A stretch of 64,000 bases of DNA from Glandiceps talaboti (Eukaryota; Hemichordata; Enteropneusta; Spengelidae), in NCBI RefSeq assembly GCF_964340395.1, contig NC_135564.1:7501-71500 (forward strand), in the 5' to 3' direction. The notes under the pieces were generated by a model that made no database searches, was not told the DNA's origin, and worked only from the letters and a program-made list of their open reading frames with translations. Positions 49,044 through 63,825 of this stretch are shown here, piece by piece (position 1 is the first letter of the stretch; each line of letters begins with the position of its first letter). The translations under genes and the position numbers were made by a program.

Positions 49044-50735
49044 ATAATAATAATAATAATAATAATAATATGATTTATTTCCCAATATTTAAACATACCA
49101 TATACAAGGAAATAATACAATTACATGATAACGGGAAAGAGGAGATTGGAAGTAGTTATTAAGTAACTAATCAAGTCCATCCCCTTAAATACATACAGTG
49201 TACTTAATCAAACAAAATACAATAGTCTGGGCTTATGTTCAAAAAACATACGGCTACAACATACAATATATACATGGAAGAAGAATAACTAACTATTAAC
49301 TAATTATTGTTTACAAGAAAAACTAGACACATGCAAATATTTTTTGTATTCTCGTTTGAATTTGGAACTGTATATGTATTGAATATTTCTTATATCAAGT
49401 GGTATACTATGCCACAGTTTTGAGCCTGCATACTTCACAGTGAATTGTCCTGTCCTATGTTTAGCTCTTGGGATACACAAGTCATTCCTAATACTTTGTC
49501 GAGTTGTGTATGCGTGATTAACCGGAATAAAAAAGTCTTCGAAAACTTGGGGTGTATTCCTATGAAGTACGTCATATACAAATATTGCTAACTGTAATTT
49601 TTGTTGCTGGTAAATGTTTAAAATACCAAGTTTCTCGAATAATGGTTCTGTTGGTGCAGTCCAGTCACTATATATGATAATACGCATGATACGTTTTTGA
49701 ATTAGAAAAAGATCATTTAAATACGTGGGGTATGTACTACCCCACACTTCAAGCCCATAGATAATGTGTGGGTGATCAAGAGTATTATAAAGCATGACTA
49801 AGATTTGCTGTGGTAAGACAGCTCGAAGTCTGAGAAATACACCAGTTAATTTGCTGATCTTTGTTTTAACATATACTATGTGCTGTTTCCAGGAAAGAAA
49901 TTTATCAATAATGACTCCAACAAAAGATGTACTATTAACTTCTTGTAAAACCGACTGTTTGAGAGTTAACATTCCAGTAGCAACCATTTCTTTTCTAGTA
50001 TTTTTCATGAGATAATTGGTTTTGCCAGAATTGATTGTGAGCTTATTTGCATCACACCAGTTCAGGACATTTTGCAGTTGATTACTTATAGAAGTTAGAT
50101 TGATTATATTGCTTTTATTTTTAATTGTGTGAAACAAATTAGAATCGTCCGCATACAACCTGAATTCAAAAAAATTTGAAGACAGTGTGATGTCATTGAT
50201 GTAGATAAGAAAAAGCGTTGGTCCCAAAATGGAGTCCTGGGGGACACCACATGTGATTATTCTCTTAGGTGAATTAACTCCATTAATAGTAACAAACTGA
50301 TACCTAGAGGTAAGATAATTTCTTAACCAATTCAGTGGCAAACCCCTTATCCCATAATATTCGAGTTTTGACATAAGTATACTGTGGTTGATTGTATCGA
50401 ATGCTTTCGAAAAATCTACAAATAAGCCAACAGTTGTGTTACCCTTGTCAAGTTCGTCCATTAGATATTGGGCAAGGCTGATTAATGACATTTTTGTACT
50501 GTGTTGTTTTCGGAAGCCGTACTGGTGTTGATAGAATAGATTATTGTTTTCAATAAAGCTTAAAATTGCTTATTAACAATTTTCTCAAATATTTTGCTGA
50601 GTAGGGGCAGTATAGAAATGGGTCTATAACTACCCGTTTGTTCTAAGTTTCCTTTTTTATAGATGGGCACAACACGAGCTGTTTTTAGGCCATCTGGAAA
50701 TTCTCCTTTCATAAAAGACAAATTTAATAATGAAA
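49044..50735 (-). pseudogene. 5'-truncated LINE with near-complete reverse transcriptase and (ATT)n tail
   Basis: Minus strand: GEFPDGLKTARVVPIYKKGN and YRPISILPLLSKIFEKIVN (about 50,700-50,560), one frameshift/stop near 50,565, then an intact 395-codon frame 50,491-49,304. That frame contains VGLFVDFSKAFDTINHSILM, CGVPQDSILGPTLFLIYIND and the catalytic YADDSN motif (FxDD type), plus a thumb/C-terminal LINEs-like segment. A ~250-bp 3' UTR and (ATT)n tail follow at 49,044-49,075. The best preserved retroelement here; its 3' end is repeated at 59,728-59,916. Confidence 0.93.
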
Positions 50736-50739
50736 TTCC

Positions 50740-53287
<2,548 letters not shown>

Positions 53288-53374
<87 letters not shown>
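53288..53374. repeat. (AT)n microsatellite
   Basis: Perfect dinucleotide repeat just beyond the donor of the gene 2 transmembrane exon. Reading through it would give Ile-Tyr repeats, which I consider intronic. Confidence 0.96.
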
Positions 53375-53381
<7 letters not shown>

Positions 53382-53436
53382 CAGAAAGCAAAGATATAAT
53401 ATATATTGAACGGATGAAGAACATTATTTTGCTCAC

Positions 53437-53654
53437 ATTAATAAGTGATTGCTGGCTAGTTGACTGGTTGAATATCAAGGATCTTCCTTTACATTTGTCC
53501 ATGTCATTCGGACTGTGAGATGCATTATCAACTGTTGAGGGCCGACCTACACAGGAGCGACGAAGCCAGAAAACTATGTAGATAAAACCTACTCCAAGAA
53601 AGATGCTAGCCAAACATCCAAGAATGATTGTTGGTATCTCGTAATTGAATGTTT
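53437..53654 (-). CDS. Gene 2 transmembrane exon
   Basis: Acceptor ctattgcag, donor AAT|gtgagc. Short stub ETFNYEIP, hydrophobic span TIILGCLASIFLGVGFIYIV, then FWLRRSCVGRPS and a polar Ser/Gln/Asn-rich tail start (NQSTSQQSLIN). The positive cluster LRR after the span gives type I topology. Confidence 0.88.
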
Positions 53655-56600
53655 CTGCAATAGAGGGGACCATTTCAGATGTAATACACAAGAGTTTCGC
53701 AATTTAACATTTTAGGGGTAAACTGTAAAGCAGAGAGCAAAAATAAGTTGACACATAGCCTGTCAATGTATTTTAAGCAACTACGTAATACAATACTGAA
53801 TTCGTTTATCAAATTTTCTTCCTTTACCAAGTTATTTATCTAGGATCTACCATATCAAATCACATCAAACACACATCTTCATAATAAGACGGTCCATTCA
53901 ATACTCTGTGTGACAAAGGATTAACATCTGACATACAAGGTCGATGTCAAAAGGTACGAACAAAAAGTAACATCTGCTAATATCCAAATCAAAAATATTT
54001 TTCTCTGTTCCTGAATGAGGAAAGGAATTTGTTACTAAGAATAATTTACCCATTATATGTATCAAAATGTTTATTTTACTCATCATACCTGCAGTGAAAA
54101 AAGAAATAACCTGTTGCTTTGTTTTGTAGTTACCTTGCTCATTGCTTACCAGAGACTCAGATTTCACCTCACACATACGACCAGTAAAACCAATAGGGCA
54201 TCTGCCAATACAATATGAAAAATCAGCAACAGTTTATTTAGTTTATTTCAGCAAACAACAGTGTAATAGAAAATCAGAGACTTCCAATATTTCGCCCACT
54301 AACAGCCATCTTCTCATTCTCCGTGATGATGGTTGAATTTAGCCTGTGATTTGCAGTTGTAGAATGCCAATTGCGAAACTTTAGTAGTCGCAATACTATG
54401 TGAAAATAATACTAGTGAAACGTGTGCAAGATTTGATTAATATAGGCTCTCGTTATGTTGGGGTTTGATAGGCACACAAAGACTGGCAAAATATACTAAT
54501 CTCAAGATGGTGTCTATTGTTGGCTGTTAGTTAGTCTAATTCCTATACAGTATCGTTATGATTTATACCTTCACTCACGCTGTGGTTAAAGCACAGTCTG
54601 GTGATCCAGACTAGCTCCTATTAGTAGCTCTACACTACATCTTTGAATTACAGAGTCAGAAAGATATTGGCGAAAATTCTTATCTGGGTTTCTAAGAAAC
54701 CCGTGATTTCATCAGATATTCATGCGATCAATAACACTTTTTTCATTCCAACTTGTAAAATAACCCTCTCTTCATACGGAGTATGGATACAATGTTTTTT
54801 GGTAAAAACTGATAAGTCTCTCAAGGAGAGAATTTATTTGACAAAGTTTAAAGGTTAAGATGCGTCATCTTCCAAGCCAATTGTCAATCCAAAGTTAATC
54901 GGGATATATACTTGTAGCATTTTGGTACATCAAATTTTGAATTTTCTTCACACGTTATCTAACCCCAAAGGTACATACATTGAAATATTCTATATACTTG
55001 TATCACATTACTGATGTTAAATGTACCATTTTTGCAATGTTATCGCTATTTATGAATTAATTGTAGTTTTACTGCTGAATCAATCAATGAAATATCAAAT
55101 AATTATAAGAGTAACGAACATCGTGTTTAGTGATTGATGTCTCAGAAGACGCAATATATAGACTCACAAAACGAACAACTCTCGAACAACTCTCGCTTAT
55201 ATTATAGATATGAATACAAAAGACCATCAGCGTTGATTTTGCCTACTCCCTGCATTTACATACCTCAATACAACAGACAGGGGTTATATCAAGTAAATGA
55301 GTTTGTATTATCAGTGATTGTAAATATGGAACGGTATAATTAGAATAACATACTATGGACTCACAGACAACTGCTATTGAAGGGAGAATCACCGACACAT
55401 GTGCCATTATTCAAACAAAATCCTGATGTGCAAAGCTCTGTAAAACAGAATTAAGTACACGCGAAAGATTAGAATGCCATGGAAATAAACATGACTAGCT
55501 TTATTTAACCATTATATAATTTTTAAAATATTCTAAAAATGAATCATTTGGTAGGCCATATGTTTGGTAAGTAATATGCAGTCAGATGGGAAGATTATAT
55601 TGGTCTTTCTCACGGTGGTCTAAGTGTAGTCTTAAAATCAGTTTCACATCTGACTATATTTATGAAATTTACAGTTTACGATTGCATAAGATATTACTCT
55701 TTAGTTTTTTCGACAGGAAACCTTTAAAAATCATCAACCGCATTTCTCTAAACAAGGTAGACGTCACATATTTGGCAAGTTTATTTATTGTCAACCTTTG
55801 CTTACAGCGCCTCCAAGACTAGAGATACACACTAAAACTATCATTGTAGGGTAGCTAATCGGGAAGGGGAAGGTTTCAATAGAGGGCACTGAATTTGGAG
55901 TTTCATGTATATATTTCATTCCGGTAAACCAATTTAATGCGGTCACAATGGTAAATGTAAGTACATACATGTATGTGTGCACCAGCTAATGTTAAGGCAT
56001 CATAGCATAGTCTCACCTTTACACTCTCTGCCCGGTCTTCGTGGATATGTCGACAAGTCATAATAACCATCAACGCAGGAGCAGTTGTACGACCCTAGCT
56101 GTTCTTTGCATTCAGCAAAGTTCGAACAATCATTTGTTGAAGAACGATTGCATTCTGGGAAATCTATACAACATACAAATATGTAGTCACTGGCCACCAT
56201 GGCAGGAAACGGCCAACCTAATTAAAATGTATTATACTTTCTATGCCATTGTACAAACAAGTCTTCTTAGAAGACAGTAAAACATGGGTATATTTACATA
56301 TGTTGGTTGTGTCTATAAAAATTTGACCTCGTTCGAACCAGTCACAACAAGATTAAGACCTACGAGTTAATATACAGGAGTTAATAAAGTATCTTCTGCC
56401 ATTGTCGTCTTTTCAATCTTTTGATGTTCTGTACTGTTATGAACTTTGCTATGCAAAAATATCATGATTTCGACATTTGACCTTGAAGGTGGGGTCAAGA
56501 TCAAGGTTGAAATGCACGCTCTCAACAGGACGTTTAAGTAATATGATATGGGCATAGACACGTTAATCTAGTCTCAATACATCACCAAGGTGGGGTGGGT

Positions 56601-59600
56601 TTTTTAATGAAAGTCGCTATTTTGCCAAAGTTGAGAAATCATTTGAAAGAAAGGGAAGATATATCCAATGTAATGTGTCACCATTCTTTAAAGTTGATAA
56701 CAAATGGCAAAGCCTCTATATTATGTGGTTTATGATTTGTAAGAAAAAGTATATTCTGTCATTTCACCTTGTAGGTCAAAGTCAATCTACATATTCCCAA
56801 ATCTTCTACAATGTATGCTATGATGATATGCAAGAAATAGTATGGTTGTAGCATTTGACCTTGAAGGTGACAGTCAAAGTCCATATTTTTTTCCGAAGGT
56901 TAAACCTACACAACAAGTTTCCACTAGAATCAAGTCTCCAATGTTTCTGAAATGTAATGATTGTGAAAGAAAAAGAAACAAATTCTTGCCTAATTAAATG
57001 TTTAACTAATTTACTAGGTTTGAATGAAAATGGCAAATCTCTATGCTATGTAATTTTTTAAAATACTTACTTACCATGCAAGTGTATTAGGATAATGTTA
57101 TAAGCAAGGCCATCTGATGAAAATGAGACAGTCGTTGTTATGAGATCGCTATGCTGCTTTTCAAAGCGGGCAGATAGTTTGGCCATAGCAATGGATGAGG
57201 AATGTGTAACATTATAAATAAACTTGACAAATACGTTATTATCTTGGAAATCCACGACGTTTACTATTAAATACTTTTCCACAGTAATGTTGTATCTGCT
57301 ATACGCGTGGTGAAACTGAAAAACAAAATATTAAACATATTTTGTCAGCCGTACTAATTAAAAATAACAGGGTATATTCTGTATATACTAATAACACTAA
57401 TACATATACTATCTTGTATAGGGTATATTCTGTATATACTAATAACACTTATACTTATAATATCTTGTATAGGGTATATTCTGTATATACTTATAACACT
57501 AATACATATACTATCTTGTATAGGGTATATTCTGTATATACTTATAACACTAATACATATACTATCTTGTATAGGGTATATTCTGTATATACTAATAACA
57601 CTAATACATATACTATCTTGTATAGGGTATATTCTGTATATACTAATGGCACTAATACATATACTATCTTGTATAGGGTATATTAAGTATAGACTAATAA
57701 CACTTATATATACTACCTTGTATAGGGTATATTCTGTATAGACTTAGAGTACTTATACATAAACTATCTTGTATAGGGTATATTCTGTATATACTTATAA
57801 CACTAATACATAAACTATCTTGTATAGGGTATATTCTGTATAGACTAATAACACTAATACATAAACTATCTTGTATAGGGTATATTCTGTATATACTAAT
57901 AACACTTATATATACTACCTTGTATAGGGTATATTCTGTATAGACTTATAGTACTTATACATAAACTATCTTGTATAGGGTATATTCTGTATATACTTAT
58001 AACACTAATACATAAACTATCTTGTATAGGGTATATTCTGTATAGACTAATAACACTAATACATAAACTATCTTGTATAGGGTATATTCTGTATATACTT
58101 ATAACACTAATATATAAACTACCTTGTATAGGGTATATTCTGTATAGACTTATAGTACTTATACATAAACTATCTTGTATAGGGTATATTCTGTATATAC
58201 TTATAACACTAATACATAAACTATCTTGTATAGGGTATATTCTGTATAGACTAATAACACTAATACATAAACTATCTTGTATAGGGTATATTCTGTATAT
58301 ACTTATAACACTAATATATATACTATCTTGTAGTATCTTGTATAGGGTATATTCTGTATAGACTTATAGTACTTATACATAAACTATCTTGTATAGGGTA
58401 TATTCTGTATATACTAATAACACTAATACATATACTATCTTGTATAGGGTATATTCGGTATATACTAATGGCACTAATACATATTCTATCTTGTACAGGG
58501 TATATTCAGTATAGACTAATAACACTTATATATACTACCTTGTATAGGGTATATTCTGCATATACTTATAGTACTTATACATAAACTATCTTGTATAGGG
58601 TATATTCTGTATAGACTAATAGTACTTTTACATAAACTATCTTGTATAGGGTATATTCTGTATATACTAATGGCACTAATACATATACTATCTTGTATAG
58701 GGTATATTCAGTATAGACTAATAACACTAATAGATAAACTATCTTGTATAGGGTATATTCTGTATATACTTATAACACTAATATATATACTATCTTGTAT
58801 AGGGTATATTCTGTATAGACTAATAACACTAATAGATAAACTATCTTGTATAGGGTATATTCTGTATATACTTATAACACTAATATATATACTATCTTGT
58901 AGTATCTTGTATAGGGTATATTCTGTATAGACTTATAGTACTTATACATAAACTATCTTGTATAGGGTATATTCTGTATATACTTATAACACTAATACAT
59001 AAACTATCTTGTATAGGGTATATTCTGTATAGACTAATGGCACTAATACATAAACTATCATGTATAGGTATATTCTGTATAGACTAATAACACTAATACA
59101 TAAACTATCTTGTATAGGGTATATTCTGTATATACTTATAACACTAATATATATACTATCTTGTATAGGGTATATTCTGTATAGACTAATAGTACTTATA
59201 CATAAACTATCTTGTATAGGGTATATTCTGTATATACTAATGGCACTATTACATATACTATCTTTTATAGGGTATATTCAGTATAGACTAATAACACTTA
59301 TATATACTATCTTGTATAGGGTATATTCTGTATAGACTTATAGTACTTATACATAAACTATCTTGTATAGAGTATATTCTGTATATACTAATAACACTAA
59401 TACATATACTATCTTGTATAGGGTATATTCTGTATATACTTATAACACTAATATATATATACTATCTTGTATAGGGTATATTCTGTATAGACTTATAGTA
59501 CTTATACATAAACTATCTTGTATAGGGTATATTCTGTATATACTAATAGTACTTATACATAAACTATCTTGTATAGGGTATATTCTGTATAGACCTGTAG

Positions 59601-61661
59601 TACTTATACATAAACTATCTTGTATAGGGTATATTCTGTATATACTAATGGCACTAATATATATACTATCTTGTATAGGGTATTTTCTGTATATACTAAT
59701 GGCACTAATATATATACTATCTTGTATAATAATAATAATAATATAATAATAATATGATTTATTTCCCAATATTTAAACATACAATATGCAAGGCAACAAT
59801 AAAACTACATGATAACGGGAAAGAGGAGATTGGAAGTAGTTATCAAGTTCATCCCCTTAAAATACATACTATGTACTTAATCAAACAAAATACAATAGTC
59901 TGGGCTTATGTTCAAGGGTATAGGGTATAGGGTGTATTCTGTATACACTAATGGCACTAATACATAAACTATCTTGTACATGGTATATTCTGTATAGACT
60001 AATGGCTCTAATAATATAAACTATCTTGCACACGATATACTTTGCCATACTTAACCACAACATTTAGCTTAACGTTTCATTGTAAATAAAGAAAAAGGCT
60101 TCGAGTAAAAAAAACAATTTGCAGCAACCAAAAATAATGAGTTTTAAAAATACTTACCACTTCCTCGAGTGCGCGCAGAACATAACGAGGATATGGTGAT
60201 TTTGGATCTTTCAGAGGCTTATCCTGAATTCTGATCATTCTGTCCACTCTAATTATTTTAATATCTCCCATAAATCTCAACAGTTCTGAATTTTAGAGAA
60301 GAAATATTGCACATTACCAATCAGCACATGGCATAAAAGTGGTTTCTGTAAACGAAATATGTATCAAATAGAGCCATATCTTGCCATGGCGTTTTCACTG
60401 AATGTAATAAGCCCTTAGGATCTACGAGTCATGAATATTCATTGTTCACCTATTGTATATTTCTGCTGACTCCCATGAGGCAATTGGGCCCACAGCAAAA
60501 TGCCCCAAAGGAGGCACAAATTCTTGGTGTTTCTGTGAAATCGCGATGTAATGTAGGTGATGAACTTATTCTCCAGAAGGCAAAGTTTATGAAAATGACT
60601 TTGTTTCCTGGAGTGACGCCACCCTTTAATAAAAGTTTTTAAAACATTGTTTGGTTTTATCTAATAAGGCACACGTTTATGAATATTCATGAATGTGTAT
60701 AATAACATTACAATCACAAGAAGAGACTGCTATGACCTACGTTGGCACATTCCATTTCTTGAAACGATAGTTCCAGGTATACATTTGCATGTGTATCCGC
60801 CATCAAAATTTATACATCTTTCTTGCATACTTCCACAGGGGCTAACGAGACACTCGTCGATATCTAAACAAATATAATGCATACAAATGAGATCAGCAAA
60901 TAAGCGAAGCTGATATCCGTGTCTTTTGAACAAACTATGAAATTTCTTGTTGAGAAATATGAACATATCAAATTTATACCTGATGGGTTAAGAATATTGA
61001 CCTGCAATTATCGGAATGTGTCCAACATGTATCTATCATGCATGTTCTCTTCTCCCACGGTAGAATTGGAAACAGACATGTTTCATAGTTTATTCAACAC
61101 CTCCAGTAAAATTTTAATCATTCTGGTAGATCCAGTTAGACAGTGATTTGTTCGAAACATGTCTGTTTCTCATTCTAAAGTGGAAGAAAAAACTTGTGTA
61201 TGAATATTAGTGCTTCCATGATGAACATACATAGTCTTATATGTGATTGGGTGTTACAAATCATGAATATTTAGCTGCTTATTTATAATGTACATTGATA
61301 TAAGATTTTAAAGTTGCACAAGCTGAGTTTGTAAACGTTTTACTCAGACATGTCGATGCATGTCTTCTATGACATTATAATTGTCTTCTCGCATTGTTAG
61401 AACATTTTGACCGCAAAGTAGGGATTTCCATGACATATTTACACATATGAAAAATTACGACATCAGATCGATTTTAAGTTATATCTTAGTATCAGGTTTG
61501 TGTTCAGTGAATTACTAATGGTGTTTACATATGATTCAGTAAGTAGAATATAGTGAGTACCCTTTTATATGCAGCATAATTGCTTGTGTTCCTTTAAAAT
61601 CATAGGTGTTCGAGGATATGTATCATCATTTTGTTGTTGGTGCCGTTGTTGTTGTTGTTGT

Positions 61662-61709
<48 letters not shown>

Positions 61710-62692
61710 CGTCGTCGTCGTTGTTGTTGTTGTTGTTGTTGTTATTATTATTATTATTATTATTACTATTATTATTTATTATTATTGTCGTCATCTGTTG
61801 GCCTAGTTGTGTCGAAAATTACCTCTACAATAGTTAGTACCATCTTCCAGTTGATAACCATCATTACATTGACACATGACCCCTTGTCCTGGAACACATT
61901 CACCATTTGAACAGTGCAGTGTACAATTCGACATTCGACCAATCTGAATTGTTTCCGTTGTCATGTCTTTCGTTGCTTTATTAAGAAGGGTCCTTTCCAT
62001 AGAAATTGTCTCTCCTGTTGAGAACACTTCTTCAGTAGAGAAAGTTTCATCTGTTGAGAGCGTCTCTTCCGTGGAGACAATTTCTTCTGTTGAGAGCGGC
62101 TCTTCCGTGGAGACAATTTCTTCTGTTGAGAGCGGCTCTTCCGTGGAGTCAATTTCTTCTGTTGAGAGCGGCTCTTCCGTGGAGACAATTTCTTCTGTTG
62201 AGAGCGGCTCTTCCGTGGAGACAATTTCTTCTGTTGAGAGCGGCTCTTCCGTGGAGTCAGTTTCTTCTGTTGAGAGCGTCTCTTCCGTGGAGTCAATTTC
62301 TTCTGTTGAGAGCGTCTCTTCCGTGGAAAAGGGTCCATCTGTTGAAAACATCTCATCAGTAAACACAGTTTCTTGAGAGGATAAAGTTTCTTCAGTTGAT
62401 AACGTTTCTTCAGTAGTTGCTAAAGTCTCTTCTGTACTTCGTAATGTTTCGTCTGTAGATGACAATGTTTCTTCTGTAGTTGGTAACGTTTCTTCTGTAG
62501 TAGCTAACGTTTCTTCTGTAGTTGATGTGTCAGACGTTATTTGTGGTTCGGTTGTTGCGTCGAGGGTTGTTATTTCGAATTCTGTAGAGAATTCCACAGT
62601 TCCAGTTCCATATTCTTCACTTTCTAGTGTCTCCTCTGTTGTCATCTCGCTTGTAGGGTCCATGATTTGTGTCGCCTGATTCGCGTTCATTC
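53437..62692 (-). CDS. Gene 2: mucin-EGF-EGF-SEA-EGF-EGF transmembrane protein (5' end outside window)
   Basis: Cell-surface mucin-like protein, about 622 residues visible. Exons, minus strand: 62692-61823 (Glu-rich mucin + EGF), 60863-60741 (calcium-binding EGF), 60285-60158 and 57315-57075 (SEA halves, phase-0 intron), 56163-56017 (EGF), 55437-55365 and 54201-54134 (one EGF split by a phase-2 intron), 53654-53437 (transmembrane). The first visible exon enters in phase 1, so an upstream signal-peptide exon must exist; none is convincing up to 64,000. The last visible donor (AAT|gtgagc) is phase 0, so at least one tail exon follows, perhaps 46,153-45,995. The order around SEA and the intron phases mirror gene 1, supporting tandem paralogy. 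Confidence 0.87.
54134..54201 (-). CDS. Gene 2 exon: second half of a split EGF
   Basis: Phase 2 to 1. Joins CLCPIGFTGRMCEVKSESLV, completing the EGF that starts at 55,437. Acceptor attggcag, donor gtaact. Confidence 0.82.
55365..55437 (-). CDS. Gene 2 exon: first half of a split EGF
   Basis: Phase 1 to 2. It reads ELCTSGFCLNNGTCVGDSPF, then NSSC, with donor CT|gtgagt. The combined cysteine spacing C-x4-C-x5-C-x9-C-x-C-x8-C is canonical EGF. Confidence 0.82.
56017..56163 (-). CDS. Gene 2 EGF exon after SEA
   Basis: Forty-nine codons, phase 1-1. Motifs DFPECNRSSTNDCSNFAECK, YNCSCVDGYYDLSTYP, RRPGREC. Aligns with the gene 1 exon at 7,918-8,058 (same elongated last loop). Confidence 0.91.
57075..57315 (-). 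CDS. Gene 2 SEA domain, C-terminal half
   Basis: Phase 0 to 1, 241 nt. ITVEKYLIVNVVDFQDNNVF, VKFIYNVTHSSS, then a helix-strand ending LAYNIILIHLHG. The G-S-V-V-V cleavage motif of gene 1 is replaced by D-N-N-V-F, so autoproteolysis is probably lost. Confidence 0.8.
57360..60030. repeat. 51-bp satellite in the SEA intron of gene 2
   Basis: About 50 units of gggtatattctgtatatact, aataacactaatacatatac, tatcttgtata (51 bp), with a few variant classes (atatac/atagac, taataaca/ttatagta, ggcact) suggesting a higher-order pattern. It is interrupted at 59,728-59,916 by a LINE fragment. Long open frames through it follow the unit length (51 = 17 codons) and are not genes. Confidence 0.96.
59728..59916 (-). 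mobile_element. 5'-truncated LINE 3' end inserted in the satellite
   Basis: Starts with (AAT)n and matches 49,070-49,250 (for example aatatgatttatttcccaat and tgataacgggaaagaggaga), with one ~10-bp deletion relative to it. Satellite units resume on both sides, so the insertion postdates array formation. Confidence 0.93.
60158..60285 (-). CDS. Gene 2 SEA domain, N-terminal half
   Basis: Phase 1 to 0, acceptor ttcag, donor GTG|gtaagt. QLLRFMGDIKIIRVDRMIRI, QDKPLKDPKSPYPRYVLRAL, EEV: F-x-G pattern and Y-x-x-L helix of SEA, more diverged than in gene 1. Confidence 0.75.
60741..60863 (-). CDS. Gene 2 calcium-binding EGF exon
   Basis: Forty-one codons, phase 1-1. DIDECLVSPCGSMQERCINF, DGGYTCKCIPGTIVSRNGMC. 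The D-I-D-E-C start and a conserved aromatic before C5 fit the calcium-binding type. The usual Asn hydroxylation position is not obvious. Confidence 0.9.
61633..61790. repeat. (TTG)n/(TCG)n/(TTA)n microsatellite
   Basis: Trinucleotide tract in the intron right before the mucin exon's donor side. Homopolymeric amino-acid frames in several phases are artefacts. Confidence 0.95.
61823..62692 (-). CDS. Gene 2 mucin exon with acidic repeats and terminal EGF
   Basis: A single 870-nt exon, 290 codons, phase 1-1, acceptor cctctacag-type (ATTCTCTACAG), donor gtaatt. N-terminal part is Thr/Glu-rich (TEETLESEEYGTGTVEFSTE), then TTEETLATTEETLPT-like units, then about eight 12-residue repeats of STEEPLSTEEIV (36-bp DNA repeat, 62,044-62,330), and finally EGF (NCTLHCSNGECVPGQGVMCQ, CNDGYQLEDGTNYC). 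One Glu pair per six residues makes this a strongly acidic mucin segment. Confidence 0.87.
62044..62330. repeat. 36-bp coding minisatellite in gene 2
   Basis: About eight copies of gttgagagcggctcttccgt, ggagacaatttcttct with near-identical sequence, encoding STEEPLSTEEIV on the minus strand. All three frames on the plus strand also stay open because the unit is a multiple of three and lacks stops; those are shadows. Confidence 0.95.
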
Positions 62693-62756
62693 CTGTAGAG
62701 AATATCCTTGGATTAAACAATTCTAACGCATTGCACGCCATCAACCCAAATACGCG

Positions 62757-62774
62757 GGGGGGGGGGGGGGGGGT
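62757..62774. repeat. Poly-G run
   Basis: Run of 18 G just upstream (in gene direction) of the acceptor of the gene 2 mucin exon. It may be length-polymorphic or an assembly weak point. Confidence 0.9.
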
Positions 62775-63019
62775 TACTTGCTGTAGCCATAACATGCATT
62801 AGATCCACTGTCCGCGAGTGACACAAATCTGAGTTTATAAGCTTTTTCAATCCAGTGAAAATGCTTTCATAAAACCTTTCAAAATATTCTAGAATTATGT
62901 TAATGGCGATTCTTACTTTCTAATTCTATGACCATATTATTGTCTTTGGAAGACATTCAATTTGTTAAAACAGTTGATTACATACTAGTAGTAGTGATTC
63001 CCTCAAAAATTGTGTATGC

Positions 63020-63240
63020 ATGGATCTTTTATAAGTTATATCTTAATACTAGGTTTGAGTTCAATTGCAAGTGATGGTTAAGTATATACAACAGTAAGTA
63101 GACACTAGAGGGCGGTTTACTAATTATATAAATTACATCATTGGATCATTTATAAGTTATATCGTAATACCAGGTTTGAGTTCAATTGTGCAGGTGATGG
63201 TTAGGTATTTTAATAAGTGAATACTGCGAGTACCTTTTAA
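63020..63240. repeat. Tandem duplication of a ~120-bp segment
   Basis: gttatatcttaatactaggt-ttgagttcaattg near 63,038 is repeated as gttatatcgtaataccaggt-ttgagttcaattg near 63,156. A weaker third copy lies near 61,478. Non-coding. Confidence 0.65.
63103..63116 (+). promoter_or_regulatory. CTCF-like motif
   Basis: ACACTAGAGGGCGG, one base off the motif at 43,112. It lies in the duplicated non-coding segment upstream of the gene 2 mucin exon. Confidence 0.22.
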
Positions 63241-63299
63241 ACATACATTATGTCAAAAACGTACACATTCAGATTGTGTCCCTTTAAAGCACATTTTTG

Positions 63300-63460
63300 A
63301 TGTATCAATAATAATAAAAATAATAATGTTGGTTTTTGTATAGCGCTTTCCCACTTTGTGCTCAACGCGCTTTATAATTATTACCCCTAGCACGGCTCTA
63401 TAGCGGCACAACGGCCCCTTTATACTTCATCAACTCCCTGGGGAGTATACAAGATTGCTA
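63300..63460. mobile_element. Hairpin-like dispersed repeat (tagcgctttcc type)
   Basis: Contains tgtatagcgctttcccac and gctcaacgcgctttataatt, a pattern I recognise as common in dispersed elements of marine invertebrate genomes, then a conserved-looking 'ctctatagcggcac...ctccctggggagtata' block. No other full copy in this window, so confidence is limited. Confidence 0.4.
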
Positions 63461-63825
63461 TTAAATAAATTGGGACAAGATAATCTTGCTGATCCATCTT
63501 CCTGGGAAAAAATCTCGAATACTTGAACTTTCAAAAAAATTTAAAACATTTTATTCAAGTGGACAGGGTGGATGATTAACTTTCAGCACTTCAGCGTTCT
63601 TATGTTAGAAATTACGCAAAAACGATGTGAAAAGGCTTTAACAGAAGTTGATATGGGACTTTGGGAAAATTATGATGATTGCTTTCTGTGATCGTGTCGC
63701 TTCAATGGCCCAGATTAGGATTAAAATATTAGGTCTCAAAATATTATCTGGCAGAGCTATAGCAAAAAGGTTGACCGAGAACAAGAGAATGGCGTAATAC
63801 CTATGGATCCACTGATAAGATAACA

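Noticed and set aside
49304-50491. 395-codon reverse transcriptase as a host gene
   Set aside because: 5'-truncated, with a frameshift before it and a 3' UTR and (ATT)n tail: a retroelement copy.
57342-59746. Y-S-V-Y-T-N repeat proteins of 86-127 codons
   Set aside because: The 51-bp satellite unit is a multiple of three, keeping frames open; no splice sites or start context.
61963-62376. Plus-strand Ser/Val/Glu repeat frame (137 codons) and Leu/Arg-rich frames over the gene 2 mucin exon
   Set aside because: The 36-bp unit lacks stops in several frames; only the minus frame is bounded by splice sites and continues into an EGF.
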